Shown here: positions 9,186 through 18,229 of the stretch, one piece after another
Layout of the letters: the number at the start of each line of letters is the position of its first letter
Position numbering within the stretch: position 1 is the first letter of the stretch
Assembly (NCBI GenBank): GCA_021324305.1
Contig: JAJPJI010000007.1
Location: 1-64,000, forward strand
Length of the DNA stretch: 64,000 bases
DNA from: Gammaproteobacteria bacterium
GTDB lineage: Bacteria; Pseudomonadota; Gammaproteobacteria; DSM-16500
Reading direction: 5' to 3'
Program-made: the position numbers and the translations under genes
The notes under the pieces: model-generated
Databases searched by the model: none
Seen by the model: the letters and a program-made list of their open reading frames with translations, nothing else
Told to the model about the DNA's origin: nothing

Positions 9186-10340
9186 CTATAATTTCAATTT
9201 TTGTCTCACCATCGGATTCACGACTTCTCCATTTCGGGTAACCAGACATCCGCTTATTATCTCATCAGTGAGATCAAGTTGTCCTGAGCTTAACTGTGCG
9301 CCAATATAATTCAGAAATGCAAACAGATTTCTTGAGTATAACTGGCTTGCATTCATTGGCATGGTGCTAGGGATATTCAGAAGACCGATAATCGTAATTT
9401 CATGTTTGATGACAATTTTACCTGGCTCAGAAAGAATACAATTCCCTTCCTGCTCAATAGCCAGGTCAACGATCACTGAACCATGTTTCATTTCCCTGAC
9501 CATCTCTTCGGTAATCAAAATGGGTGCGCGTTTCCCGGGGATAAGTGCTGTGGTGATAACGACATCGGCTTCCTTGATATATTTGCGAATGATTTCCTGT
9601 TCGTTTTTATAAAATTCGGCCGACTGCTCTTTTGCATAGCCTCCTGTATCCTGCGTTTGTTCATGGATCGTTTCCAGGCTTACGAAATCCGCACCCAGGC
9701 TTTTTACCTGCTCGGCTGCAATCGGTCGTGTATCAAATGCAATGACTACGCCGCCCAAGCGCCTGGCAGTCGCAATTGCCTGCAAACCTGCGACACCTGC
9801 GCCGATAACGATGACTTTGGCTGGCAAGATCGTGCCTGCAGCGGTTGTGAGCATGGGAAATATCTTGCCAAGATGATCAGCAGCCATCACAACGCTTTTA
9901 TATCCAGCGAGATTACTCATGGAACTCAGGATATCCATGGATTGGGCACGAGCAATTCTTGGCAGTAAATCGAGGGAGAATGATGTTATTTTTTTTGCGA
10001 TCAATTTTTCAACTAGGTCGCGATTGCGTGCCGGGTAGAGCGGGCCTATCAGTGTGGCCTGGCTTTTCATTAAATCCAGCTCATGACTGCCAGTTTTAGC
10101 ATCGAGAACAGGCCGTTGAACTTTCAGTATGATATCTGCGTTGCCTAATACCGTCGCATGGTCCGGCTCTATGCTGGCGCCTGCCTCTATATAGCTTGTG
10201 TCATCAATATACGACTGCAACCCGGCACCAGATTCAACACATACTTCCATTCCGGCTTTAATCAATTTGGAAACGGTTTCAGGAACAGCCGCTACACGCC
10301 GTTCCCCTGGCATTATTTCGCATGGAATTCCAATTCTCAT
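9186..10340 (-). CDS. pntAA: NAD(P) transhydrogenase alpha-1 subunit (NAD-binding)
   Basis: 384 residues with the alanine-dehydrogenase/PNT fold: N-terminal MRIGIPCEIMPGERRVAAVP, then the NAD Rossmann motif VIGAGVAGLQAIATARRLGG near residue 170, and the RQD-loop region. It binds NAD(H) in the cytoplasm and works with the two membrane subunits encoded directly downstream (26 bases to the next gene). It is the first gene of the pntAA-pntAB-pntB operon on the minus strand. The next gene upstream, phhB, ends 27 bases before it, so read-through from the aromatic catabolism operon is possible. Confidence 0.95.
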   Translation of the reverse strand: MRIGIPCEIMPGERRVAAVPETVSKLIKAGMEVCVESGAGLQSYIDDTSYIEAGASIEPDHATVLGNADIILKVQRPVLDAKTGSHELDLMKSQATLIGPLYPARNRDLVEKLIAKKITSFSLDLLPRIARAQSMDILSSMSNLAGYKSVVMAADHLGKIFPMLTTAAGTILPAKVIVIGAGVAGLQAIATARRLGGVVIAFDTRPIAAEQVKSLGADFVSLETIHEQTQDTGGYAKEQSAEFYKNEQEIIRKYIKEADVVITTALIPGKRAPILITEEMVREMKHGSVIVDLAIEQEGNCILSEPGKIVIKHEITIIGLLNIPSTMPMNASQLYSRNLFAFLNYIGAQLSSGQLDLTDEIISGCLVTRNGEVVNPMVRQKLKL

Positions 10341-10367
10341 GTTTTGGAGCCTTATGTTAGAACGGTA

Positions 10368-10703
10368 TTAATTTGCCTCCAGGCTATCGATTTTTGCCGC
10401 ACAGATAAAGTCATTTTTGGTCAAGCCGTTGATTGCATGGGTGGTGAATTTAACCAGACAGTAATTATATCCAACCTCCATGTCAGGATGATGGTTTTCC
10501 TGATTGGCAATCCAGGCAATCGCATTGACAAAAGCCATGGTTTTATAAAATCCCTTGAAGGTAAACCGCTTGCTGATCATTTTGGAATCCTTACTGACTT
10601 CCCAGCCCTGTACCTGCTTCAAGAATTTGTTAATTTCATCATTTGTCAAGGCAGGTATGCCGCCCTCACAACCAACGCAGCGAATAGTATGTAATTCAGA
10701 CAT
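10368..10703 (-). CDS. phhB: Pterin-4a-carbinolamine dehydratase
   Basis: 111 residues with the family core ENHHPDMEVGYNYCLVKFTTH followed by INGLTKNDF; the two adjacent His residues are the catalytic pair. It dehydrates 4a-hydroxy-tetrahydropterin formed by phenylalanine hydroxylase and so regenerates the cofactor. The start MSELHTIRC is chosen because TTGGAG lies seven bases before that ATG; a longer frame from 10736 lacks such a site and would overlap phhA. It directly follows phhA, its functional partner. An N-terminal CVGCEGG stretch has two Cys residues that many homologues also carry. Confidence 0.93.
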   Translation of the reverse strand: MSELHTIRCVGCEGGIPALTNDEINKFLKQVQGWEVSKDSKMISKRFTFKGFYKTMAFVNAIAWIANQENHHPDMEVGYNYCLVKFTTHAINGLTKNDFICAAKIDSLEAN

Positions 10704-10732
10704 CTGGACTCTCCAAGAATTAAGATGGTATA

Positions 10733-11521
10733 TCATTTTGAGTAAAGGGGTTCATACATGCCCAGACGACGGGCTTCATGAATCATGCCAATCAAATCCA
10801 TTTCAGTTAATCGGAACAAGACATCAAAGCTGTCAATGACGAAGTAAACTGGCTGCATGATATCAATACGATATGGGGTGCGCAGTACATCCATCACTTC
10901 AAAAGGCTTGCGCAGTGGCTTATCGCTTTCGAGGCAATAAACGGTTTCACTTTTCGATGAGAGAATACCACCGCCATAAGCACGCAAGCCTTCTTTTGTT
11001 TTAATTAATCCGAACTCTATCGTGAACCAATATAGTTTTGCCAGCATCACTTGCTCATCGTGAGTCGCGTTTAATCCGAGTTTGCCATAAGTATGTGTGA
11101 AGTCGGCGCATGCCGGATTGGTCAGCATGGGGCAATGACCAAAAATTTCATGGAAAATGTCGGGTTCCTGCAGATAATCCAGTTCCTCGCGCCGGCGGAT
11201 AAATGTGGCTGCCGGAAATTTTCGGTTTGCGAGCAGGCTGAAAAAATGACTGAATGGGATCAGTGCGGGAACGGGTTCCAGTGCCCAGCCTGTGGCTTCA
11301 TGTAAGACCCTGGAAACCTCTGGACATTGAGGCACACGCTCTTTGGGCAGATCCAGCAGTTCCAGACCTCTGATATATTCATCACATGCTCGACCCTGAA
11401 CGATGGGCATTTGCCGGGTTATTAGTTCATGCCAGATCTGATTTTCTTCATTGGTATAATTGGCATTCCCGTGCTCGTCAACCGGATGGGCGACATAGGA
11501 AGAGGTCTTTTTGTATGCCAT
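10733..11521 (-). CDS. phhA: Phenylalanine 4-monooxygenase
   Basis: 262 residues, the size of the single-domain bacterial enzyme without the eukaryotic ACT domain. The non-heme iron ligands are the two His of FHEIFGHCPML and the Glu of YWFTIEFGLI. It hydroxylates phenylalanine to tyrosine using tetrahydropterin and oxygen, feeding the tyrosine breakdown genes upstream in the same operon. AAGGA precedes the ATG. The protein is cytoplasmic. Confidence 0.96.
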   Translation of the reverse strand: MAYKKTSSYVAHPVDEHGNANYTNEENQIWHELITRQMPIVQGRACDEYIRGLELLDLPKERVPQCPEVSRVLHEATGWALEPVPALIPFSHFFSLLANRKFPAATFIRRREELDYLQEPDIFHEIFGHCPMLTNPACADFTHTYGKLGLNATHDEQVMLAKLYWFTIEFGLIKTKEGLRAYGGGILSSKSETVYCLESDKPLRKPFEVMDVLRTPYRIDIMQPVYFVIDSFDVLFRLTEMDLIGMIHEARRLGMYEPLYSK

Positions 11522-11544
11522 GGCATTTGTCCTTCTTTAATAGC

Positions 11545-12858
11545 TTATATCGCTATTTTATCATCTATTCGTGTATGTGCTGATTTTAACCCCTTCCAGC
11601 AATCCAGATAATTTTTTTGACGGAATGTTGCATGCAGAGCTTGTGGGGTTAGCCGCCATATCTGTCTTGATTCAAACATAAATGCAAGTGTATCGGCATA
11701 ATATTCGGGCTGTAAAGACGTTGCGACGGCTTTGTGGTAGGCATTTGCATCAGGACCGTGAGCCGCCATGCAATTATGCAGGCTGCTGCCACCGGCTATA
11801 AAACCTGTTTCTTTTGCATCATAGGTACCATAAATCAGCCCCATGTATTCACTCATGATATTTCTATGATAATACGGCGGCCGGAATGTCTCTTTCGCCA
11901 CCATCCAGCGAGGCGGGAAGATGACGAAATCCACATTGGCGACCCCTGCTGTATTGCTTGGTGAAGTGAGCACGGTAAATATGGATGGATCAGGGTGGTC
12001 AAAACTGACAGTGTTGATGGTATTGAATAAATTTAAATCGTATTTGTATGGGACATAATTGCCATGCCATGCAACGACGTCGAGTGGTGATGTGTCAATA
12101 TCAGCAGCCCATAACTGACCCTGGAACTTGGCTAGTAACTTGTAATGACCTTGTTGTTCTTCAAAAGCCGCGGTGGGCGCAAGAAAATCTCTTGGATTGG
12201 CAAGACCGTTAGCGCCAATGACGCCCAGTTCCGGCAGGCGGAACGGCATGCCAAAGTTTTCACAAACGTAGCCTCTGGCTTTGTCCTCTAAAAGCAGAAC
12301 TTGAAACTTGATGCCGCGCGGTATGGAAATGATTTCTCCCGGATTTACGTCAATGATCCCAAGTTCTGTTTTGAAACGCAGTTTGCCTTCCTGAGGCACG
12401 ATTAGCAGTTCGCCATCAGCATTATAAAAATACTCATCAATCATTGAGCGTGTCGCACAATAAAGATGAATGGCAGCGCCAGATTGCATTTCCACGCTGC
12501 CATTGCCCGCAATCGTGAACAGGCTTTCAATAAAATGAAGTCTGGAATCAGGGTAGGGCATGGGATCCCAGCGCATTTGGGTTGGTGGAGTGCTATGTGC
12601 GTCAAACGGCGTACTGGCGAGCGTTGGATGGTCAGTGCGAGTGAATTCACCGTGCATGACGGATGGACGAATACGGTAGAGCCAGCTATGCAGATTGATA
12701 TGTCTTGGTATCGTGAAAGCACTGCCGCTTAATTGTTCTGCGTACAGGCCATATGGAACCTTTTGAGGAGAATTCCGGCTTTTTACCAGCGCCCCGGCAA
12801 GCGCTTCGGATTCAAAATGATTGCCAAATCCAGATAAATAAGCGATTGATTGGGTCAT
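11545..12858 (-). CDS. hmgA: Homogentisate 1,2-dioxygenase
   Basis: 437 residues, the normal HmgA length. It starts with YLSGFGNHFESEAL and carries SGSAFTIPRHINLHSWLYRIRPS in the N-terminal region. The C-terminal iron site region reads PPYYHRNIMSEYMGLIYG with SLHNCMAAHGPDANAY. It opens the ring of homogentisate to maleylacetoacetate, the substrate of MaiA encoded in the same operon. AGGA lies seven bases before the ATG. Loss of this step in other bacteria leads to homogentisate-derived pyomelanin. Confidence 0.97.
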   Translation of the reverse strand: MTQSIAYLSGFGNHFESEALAGALVKSRNSPQKVPYGLYAEQLSGSAFTIPRHINLHSWLYRIRPSVMHGEFTRTDHPTLASTPFDAHSTPPTQMRWDPMPYPDSRLHFIESLFTIAGNGSVEMQSGAAIHLYCATRSMIDEYFYNADGELLIVPQEGKLRFKTELGIIDVNPGEIISIPRGIKFQVLLLEDKARGYVCENFGMPFRLPELGVIGANGLANPRDFLAPTAAFEEQQGHYKLLAKFQGQLWAADIDTSPLDVVAWHGNYVPYKYDLNLFNTINTVSFDHPDPSIFTVLTSPSNTAGVANVDFVIFPPRWMVAKETFRPPYYHRNIMSEYMGLIYGTYDAKETGFIAGGSSLHNCMAAHGPDANAYHKAVATSLQPEYYADTLAFMFESRQIWRLTPQALHATFRQKNYLDCWKGLKSAHTRIDDKIAI

Positions 12859-12886
12859 GATTCATTCCTTCCCATTGCCATAATGT

Positions 12887-13984
12887 TCACAATATCTTAT
12901 GCATTGCCTTTATGAATCGTTCATTCTGTTCATGCGTGCCAATGGTCACGCGAATATGCTTTGGCATGCTGTATGCTTTCAATGGCCTTACTATCACACC
13001 TTCCAGCAATAATTTTTGATATATCGAGGCTGCATCACCAACGTCAGCAGTAATGAAATTACAGATGGATGGTATATAGTCCAATTGCAGTTTCTCAAAT
13101 CCTTCCTGAAGTTGCAGCATGCCTTCCTGGTTCAGCGCCACGCTTTTTGTGACATGTAACTGGTCATTCAAGGCAGCGCAGGCGGCTTTGGCAGCAATGC
13201 TATTGACGTTGAACGGAAGGCGTGAGCGGTTGAGTATGTCAGCAATCTCGGGAGACGAAATTGAATATCCCAACCGCAAGGCGGCCAGGCCGTAAACCTT
13301 GGAAAACGTTCGTGTAATCACCATGTTCGGGAAGCGTGCCAGATATTTCATGGCATCAGGGTAATCCGCGTTGTTTATATATTCGGAATAGGCTTCATCA
13401 ATGACCACCAATACATGTGGAGGGAGCGATTCCATCAATCGCAGGAAATCCTTGTCATTCGTATAGGTGCCTGTTGGATTATTTGGATTAACGAGAAACA
13501 AGACACGGGTTTTTTCATCGACCGCATTAATCATTCCATCAATGTCATGTCCCCAGTCTTTTGCCGGGACCACGATGGCGTGTGCGCCATAACTTTGTAT
13601 GAGGATGGGGATGGTCAAGAATGCATATTGTGAAATAACAGCAGTGTCACCCTTGTGCAGATAAGCTTTGACGATTAGTTCCAGAATATTTTCTGAGCCA
13701 TTACCAACGGTGATTTGTTCAGGCTTCACAGACAGAAATGCAGAAAGTGTCTGTTTTAATTCGTAACATCCCCCGTCCGGGTAGATATGAGCATTTTGCA
13801 AGGCTTGCTGGGCGGCGAGGAAAACTTGTGGGCTGGGTCCCAAAGGATTTTCATTGCTTGCCAGTTTGATTGAGGAGGTAATTCCTAGCTCTCGTTCGAG
13901 TTCTTCGACAGGTTTGCCGGGTTGATAGGGCGTTAATTCACGAACACTGTTATTAGCCAGGGAACGAAAATCGATTTTATTCAT
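12887..13984 (-). CDS. Aromatic/histidinol-phosphate-type aminotransferase
   Basis: A fold-type I PLP aminotransferase of 365 residues in the HisC family, with ASNENPLGPSP, VNPNNPTGTY, DEAYSEY and the PLP lysine in TRTFSKVYGLAALRLGY. By sequence it would be called HisC (histidinol-phosphate to imidazole-acetol phosphate). Its position between maiA and hmgA, with none of the other his genes present, makes a tyrosine/phenylalanine aminotransferase that produces 4-hydroxyphenylpyruvate for HppD the better guess. GGAG lies five bases before the ATG. Confidence 0.85.
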   Translation of the reverse strand: MNKIDFRSLANNSVRELTPYQPGKPVEELERELGITSSIKLASNENPLGPSPQVFLAAQQALQNAHIYPDGGCYELKQTLSAFLSVKPEQITVGNGSENILELIVKAYLHKGDTAVISQYAFLTIPILIQSYGAHAIVVPAKDWGHDIDGMINAVDEKTRVLFLVNPNNPTGTYTNDKDFLRLMESLPPHVLVVIDEAYSEYINNADYPDAMKYLARFPNMVITRTFSKVYGLAALRLGYSISSPEIADILNRSRLPFNVNSIAAKAACAALNDQLHVTKSVALNQEGMLQLQEGFEKLQLDYIPSICNFITADVGDAASIYQKLLLEGVIVRPLKAYSMPKHIRVTIGTHEQNERFIKAMHKIL

Positions 13985-14020
13985 ATGTTCTCCTTGAACA
14001 GCGTTTTTACGCTGTCATTT

Positions 14021-14665
14021 TTATTGTGTGACTGGCTCTGTCGGCCATGCTTTTTTGACTGCGGCCAGCTTTTGGCAATTTTCATCAATGCGAACCAGTG
14101 TTGGATAGTGATCCAGATTGCAAGCAAAGCGTCTTGCGTTATACATCTGTGGCACCAGGCAGATATCCGCTAACGTTGGCTGGCTGCCGAAACAAAAATC
14201 ACCAGAAAGATTCAGGCTGGTTAATTGTTTTTCCAGAGCGGTAAGCCCTTTTGCAATCCAGTGATGATACCACTGTGTTTTTTGTTCCTCAGAATGATGT
14301 AATTCATTGGTTAGATATTTTAAAACACGCGAGTTGTTTAATGGATGCAAGTCAGCCGCGATGGCTAATGCAAAAGCACGCACTAATGCTTTTTCATAGG
14401 GATTCTCAGGCAAGAGCGGATTTTCCGGCACGATTTCATCAAGATACTCGATGATGGCGAGAGATTGGGTCAATATCCTGTTTCCATCCATCAGTGAGGG
14501 AACAAGGCATTGAGGATTGATTTTCTGATAGGCTTCGGAGAATTGCTCGCCGCCATTATTGACCAGATGAACAGGGATTGTCTGGAAGTCCAGGCCTTTG
14601 AGATTGAGTGCAATCCGCACGCGAAAGCATGCGCTGGAGCGGTAATAGTCATATAGTTTTAGCAT
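14021..14665 (-). CDS. maiA: Maleylacetoacetate isomerase (zeta-class GST)
   Basis: 214 residues with the zeta-class glutathione-transferase signature YYRSSACFRVRIALNLKGL at the N-terminus and the SLAIIEYLDE glutathione site. It isomerises maleylacetoacetate to fumarylacetoacetate with glutathione as cofactor. The gene overlaps the end of fahA by seven bases, so the two are translationally coupled. Confidence 0.93.
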   Translation of the reverse strand: MLKLYDYYRSSACFRVRIALNLKGLDFQTIPVHLVNNGGEQFSEAYQKINPQCLVPSLMDGNRILTQSLAIIEYLDEIVPENPLLPENPYEKALVRAFALAIAADLHPLNNSRVLKYLTNELHHSEEQKTQWYHHWIAKGLTALEKQLTSLNLSGDFCFGSQPTLADICLVPQMYNARRFACNLDHYPTLVRIDENCQKLAAVKKAWPTEPVTQ

Positions 14666-15660
14666 ACTTTTTCACTCTCATTTACAGTGATGACTTGCTG
14701 GTTAATGGCTCCAAAAATTGATTTATTGTTATGGTCAAGCATTTCAATTCTCACCCGGTCACCGTTTTTCATGAATGGTGTGGTTGCTTTTCCGGTAGCC
14801 AGTATTTCCAGCATGCGCTTTTCAGCAATGCATGAAGAGCCTTTGGAACGATCGTAATTGGACACAGTTCCGGAGCCAATGATGGTGCCTGCAGACAGCT
14901 TCCTGCTCTTGGCGGCGTGCGCAATCAGGGTTGGAAAGTCAAACGTCATATCCACGCCTGCATCAGGCCGTCCAAACAGACGCTCATTGAAATACGTTAC
15001 CAATGGCAAATTAATTTTTGTTCCATCCCAGGCGCTGCCCAATTCATCTGGTGTGACAGCAACGGGAGAAAATGCGCTGGAAGGCTTGCTTTGAAAAAAT
15101 CCAAAACTTTTGGCCAATTCATCGGGGATCAGGTTTCGCAGAGAAACGTCATTCACCAGCATGATCAGGCAAATTGAATTTGCAGCGTCTTCCTTGCTCA
15201 CCATCATTGGAACATCAGTAGTGATCACAGCAACCTCGGACTCAAAATCCAGACCCCATTTTTCATCGGGTAACGGGATGGCATCATGTGGTCCAAGAAA
15301 TGTATCCGATCCTCCCTGATACATTAGCGGATCATGCCAAAAATTCGCTGGCATTTCTGCACCGCGTGCTTTGCGAACGAGTTCGACATGGTTGACATAA
15401 GCACTGCCGTCAGCCCATTGATAGGCGCGCGGAAGTGGAGAGTGAACAGGTTGTTGACCGAAGGGAAGTGTGCTTTTGATTTCACCCGCGCATAGGCGCT
15501 GATAACACGCCTCGAGTGCGGGTTTGCACACATCCCAGTTATCCAATGCATATTGCAATGTCGTTGCGATTTCCGGGACGGGTACCGCAAAAACCAGGTC
15601 GCTATCCACAACAACGAGTTGTCCATCGCGTGTGTCATTTTTAAGAGTTGCGAGTTTCAT
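14659..15660 (-). CDS. fahA: Fumarylacetoacetase (FAH family)
   Basis: 333 residues, the shorter bacterial fumarylacetoacetate hydrolase type. The C-terminal FAH domain includes LDFESEVAVITTD (metal-binding acidic residues), LVNDVSLRNLIPDELAKSFG and GSGTVSNYD. It splits fumarylacetoacetate into fumarate and acetoacetate, the last step of tyrosine breakdown. Its ATG overlaps the hppD stop (ATGA) and its end overlaps maiA, so the three are tightly coupled. Confidence 0.93.
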   Translation of the reverse strand: MKLATLKNDTRDGQLVVVDSDLVFAVPVPEIATTLQYALDNWDVCKPALEACYQRLCAGEIKSTLPFGQQPVHSPLPRAYQWADGSAYVNHVELVRKARGAEMPANFWHDPLMYQGGSDTFLGPHDAIPLPDEKWGLDFESEVAVITTDVPMMVSKEDAANSICLIMLVNDVSLRNLIPDELAKSFGFFQSKPSSAFSPVAVTPDELGSAWDGTKINLPLVTYFNERLFGRPDAGVDMTFDFPTLIAHAAKSRKLSAGTIIGSGTVSNYDRSKGSSCIAEKRMLEILATGKATTPFMKNGDRVRIEMLDHNNKSIFGAINQQVITVNESEKVC

Positions 15661-16727
15661 GCTGTTTCTTCTTCAATCTGGATTACACCACGGCGAATTT
15701 GATCAAGCTCAATGGATTCAAATAACGCACGGAAATTACCTTCACCGAAACCTTCATCGCCTTTACGCTGGATGATTTCAAAGAACACCGGCCCTAACAT
15801 GTTTTTGGTAAAAATTTGCAATAACAATTTTTTGTCTTGCCTTGTTTCACCATCGATGAGAATGCGGTTTTTTTTCAGGCTCTCAAGAGGTTCGCCATGA
15901 TTGGGAAGACGCTTTTCAATGAGATCGTAGTAAGTGTCAGGTGTATCTAGAAATTCAAGTCCGGATTGGCGTAATGATTCGACGCTGCTGAATATGTGGT
16001 TTGTTCCAAGCGCAATGTGCTGTATTCCTTCACCATTAAAATCTTTGAGGAATTCCTCAATTTGTGACTTGTCATCTGATGATTCATTTAAAGGAATGCG
16101 GATTTTACCACATGGACTGGTCATTGCCTTACTTTTCAATCCCGTCACTCTGCCTTCGATATCGAAATAGCGAACTTCCTGAAAGTTGAAAAGACGGGTA
16201 TAGAAATCAGCCCATTCGACCATATTGCCGCGATGCAGATTATGCGTAACATGATCTATATAAGTAAGACCTGCGCCATTGTGTGACGATTGCTGTGATT
16301 GCAGAGACAAGAATTGATGCTCGTAATTTGAAACAGAATTCTTGTGATCAACAAAATAGATCAAGCTGTTGCCAACCCCATAAATCGCAGGCATGTCATA
16401 GACAGCCTTCTCATCCATGGGTTGGTAGGGAATGGCGCCATTTGCGAGGGCATGCTGGTACGCAGTTTTGGCATCCTTGACCCGGAAACCCATGGCTGAA
16501 ACAGATGCGCCATGCAGACCGGCAAAGCGGCTGGCCATACTGTCTCTGGTCAGGTTAACAAGAAAACGGATGTCATTTTGCTGATAAATGGTTACGTCGC
16601 ATGATTTATGTTTGGCGACGGGAATAAATCCCATGGATTCAAATTGCTGTGCAAGTTTGACGGGATCATTTGTGGTGAATTCAAGAAATTCAAAGCCATC
16701 TGTGCCAACGGGGTTATGAGTCTGCAT
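15657..16727 (-). CDS. hppD: 4-hydroxyphenylpyruvate dioxygenase
   Basis: 356 residues with two vicinal-oxygen-chelate halves. The iron ligands are visible as His in YIDHVTHNL, His in IQHIALGTNHIF and Glu in GPVFFEIIQRKGDEGFGEGN. It converts 4-hydroxyphenylpyruvate to homogentisate. It is the first gene of the seven-gene minus-strand aromatic operon, preceded by AAGGAGTG four bases before the ATG. A palindromic candidate operator lies just upstream at 16775-16791. Confidence 0.97.
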   Translation of the reverse strand: MQTHNPVGTDGFEFLEFTTNDPVKLAQQFESMGFIPVAKHKSCDVTIYQQNDIRFLVNLTRDSMASRFAGLHGASVSAMGFRVKDAKTAYQHALANGAIPYQPMDEKAVYDMPAIYGVGNSLIYFVDHKNSVSNYEHQFLSLQSQQSSHNGAGLTYIDHVTHNLHRGNMVEWADFYTRLFNFQEVRYFDIEGRVTGLKSKAMTSPCGKIRIPLNESSDDKSQIEEFLKDFNGEGIQHIALGTNHIFSSVESLRQSGLEFLDTPDTYYDLIEKRLPNHGEPLESLKKNRILIDGETRQDKKLLLQIFTKNMLGPVFFEIIQRKGDEGFGEGNFRALFESIELDQIRRGVIQIEEETA

Positions 16728-16774
16728 GAATCACTCCTTTTTGTTATGCATACATTTAAGACACATGATAAGGG

Positions 16775-16791
16775 TTTACATCAAACTGTAA
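16775..16791. promoter_or_regulatory. Palindrome in the hppD upstream region
   Basis: TTTACA-N6-TGTAA lies about 50 bases upstream of hppD. The half-sites are those of the TyrR/PhhR box, but in the opposite order to the usual TGTAAA-N6-TTTACA. It could bind a regulator of the aromatic operon. No regulator gene lies in the cluster. Confidence 0.3.
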
Positions 16792-16889
16792 GGAATGTTA
16801 ATAGATCATGAAGGTTATGTCACGACTATTGTGTGGCTTGTGATTACTTTGTCATGCTGCGTAAAAGCACCGTAATCAGATCGTGCAAT

Positions 16890-18140
16890 TCAAAGGCTTA
16901 CCCAGAATGCCACGCCACCGAAAAACAGAATGGCAGTTAAAAAAATGGATGCCTGTAACGCAAAGCGTCGTGGAGTTAGGCTCCACAACAAAAAGAATTT
17001 GGATACAAATGTCGCAAATATTGCCACATACAAAACATTTTTTGCTTCTGCGAGCGGCAGTTGATGTTGAAGATAGAGGAGGGCGGTTGCCAGTGTCACG
17101 CCGTGTATCTCGAACAAGCCTCCCAAAAACGACACCAGAAGAATTCCGCCAGGTCCTATGTAACGTTTGGTAATGGCGATGAAAATAAGAATCAAAGCAA
17201 TAAAAATGGACGTGCGGAATATTGAAGACAGATTATGTGGATTGGCAGCAGGATTATGCATGACCAGCCTGGATTTCTGGAAGTAGAGCAGTGAATAGGC
17301 AAAGCCTATACTGATCAGCATCATGAGGATGATGGGCCAAATGATATAGGCAAGCAACGCTTGCGAGGCAACGGCCAGGATAATAATAATATCGATTAAC
17401 ATGGCGACAACCGCAAGTAGTGCAGATGCAATTGTTGTGAGAGAAAACTGGGGATTATCCTTGATGGTGGCGGGTAACGTGGCAAAAACCGCTGTGCTTG
17501 AAACCAGCCCGCCTAAAAATCCAGTCAAGGCAATGCCGAAGCGCTGACCAAACAATCTGATGGCGATATAGCTAACAAGCTGGATTGCTGCGATGGTCGC
17601 AACAAGGACACAAAAATTTCTCGGATTGAAATATCCCCATGGGTCGATGGTTTTATCAGGAAGAACAATCAATAAACCAAATACTAGAACGATCAGGATG
17701 ATAATGGTTTCAATTTCGTGCGGCTTAAATTTTCTTCTTGCCATGGAATGCAGGCGTTTGCGCTCTATCAGAAGCAATAAAACGATTGCACTGATAATGA
17801 TGGCGATAATCGGCTGCGCGGGAATGATGTATCCTATACAGAAAATCAGGGCGGCTGAAATTTCTGTTGTAATTCCGATGTCGATGGTCTTATCAAGGGT
17901 CATCGTCGATCGATAATAGCTAAGCAGCAGCAGCAGAAAAACAAAAGAGCTTAGAAGGATAGTCAGGAAAGTATTGTCGAGAATGGAAGCGAGGGTTCCG
18001 AGCAGCGCCAGCAAGGCAAATGTCCTGACACCTATAGCTTTATATTTTCCAATATGACTGCGTTCTCTTTCAATGCCTATCAGCAGTCCAACCAATAAGG
18101 AAATAGCAAAAGAAAATAAGCTCCCAAACATCCTGTTCAC
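16890..18140 (-). CDS. MgtC/SapB-DUF4010 membrane protein
   Basis: 416 residues, nearly all hydrophobic, with about twelve membrane helices. The N-terminal third is MgtC-like (LLVGLLIGIERERSH, then GVRTFALLALLGTLAS). The rest matches DUF4010, with GFLGGLVSSTAVFATL and GPGGILLVSFLGGLFEIHGVTLA. The family's transported or sensed substrate is not known; MgtC itself is linked to magnesium limitation and survival in macrophages. The annotated start is a GTG; an ATG three codons later is equally possible. It stands alone between hppD and a monooxygenase. Confidence 0.82.
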   Translation of the reverse strand: MNRMFGSLFSFAISLLVGLLIGIERERSHIGKYKAIGVRTFALLALLGTLASILDNTFLTILLSSFVFLLLLLSYYRSTMTLDKTIDIGITTEISAALIFCIGYIIPAQPIIAIIISAIVLLLLIERKRLHSMARRKFKPHEIETIIILIVLVFGLLIVLPDKTIDPWGYFNPRNFCVLVATIAAIQLVSYIAIRLFGQRFGIALTGFLGGLVSSTAVFATLPATIKDNPQFSLTTIASALLAVVAMLIDIIIILAVASQALLAYIIWPIILMMLISIGFAYSLLYFQKSRLVMHNPAANPHNLSSIFRTSIFIALILIFIAITKRYIGPGGILLVSFLGGLFEIHGVTLATALLYLQHQLPLAEAKNVLYVAIFATFVSKFFLLWSLTPRRFALQASIFLTAILFFGGVAFWVSL

Positions 18141-18229
18141 AGTTCCAATAGGTATCCAGCAGTTATCTTATAAGCAATCGTCGTTGCCGGCAAGGCTGAT
18201 AGAGCAGTCAATCATGGTCATGCGAATGA

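Noticed and set aside
12887-13984. Histidine biosynthesis role (HisC)
   Set aside because: No other his gene is nearby and the gene is embedded in the tyrosine breakdown operon; kept as an aromatic aminotransferase with HisC as the alternative.
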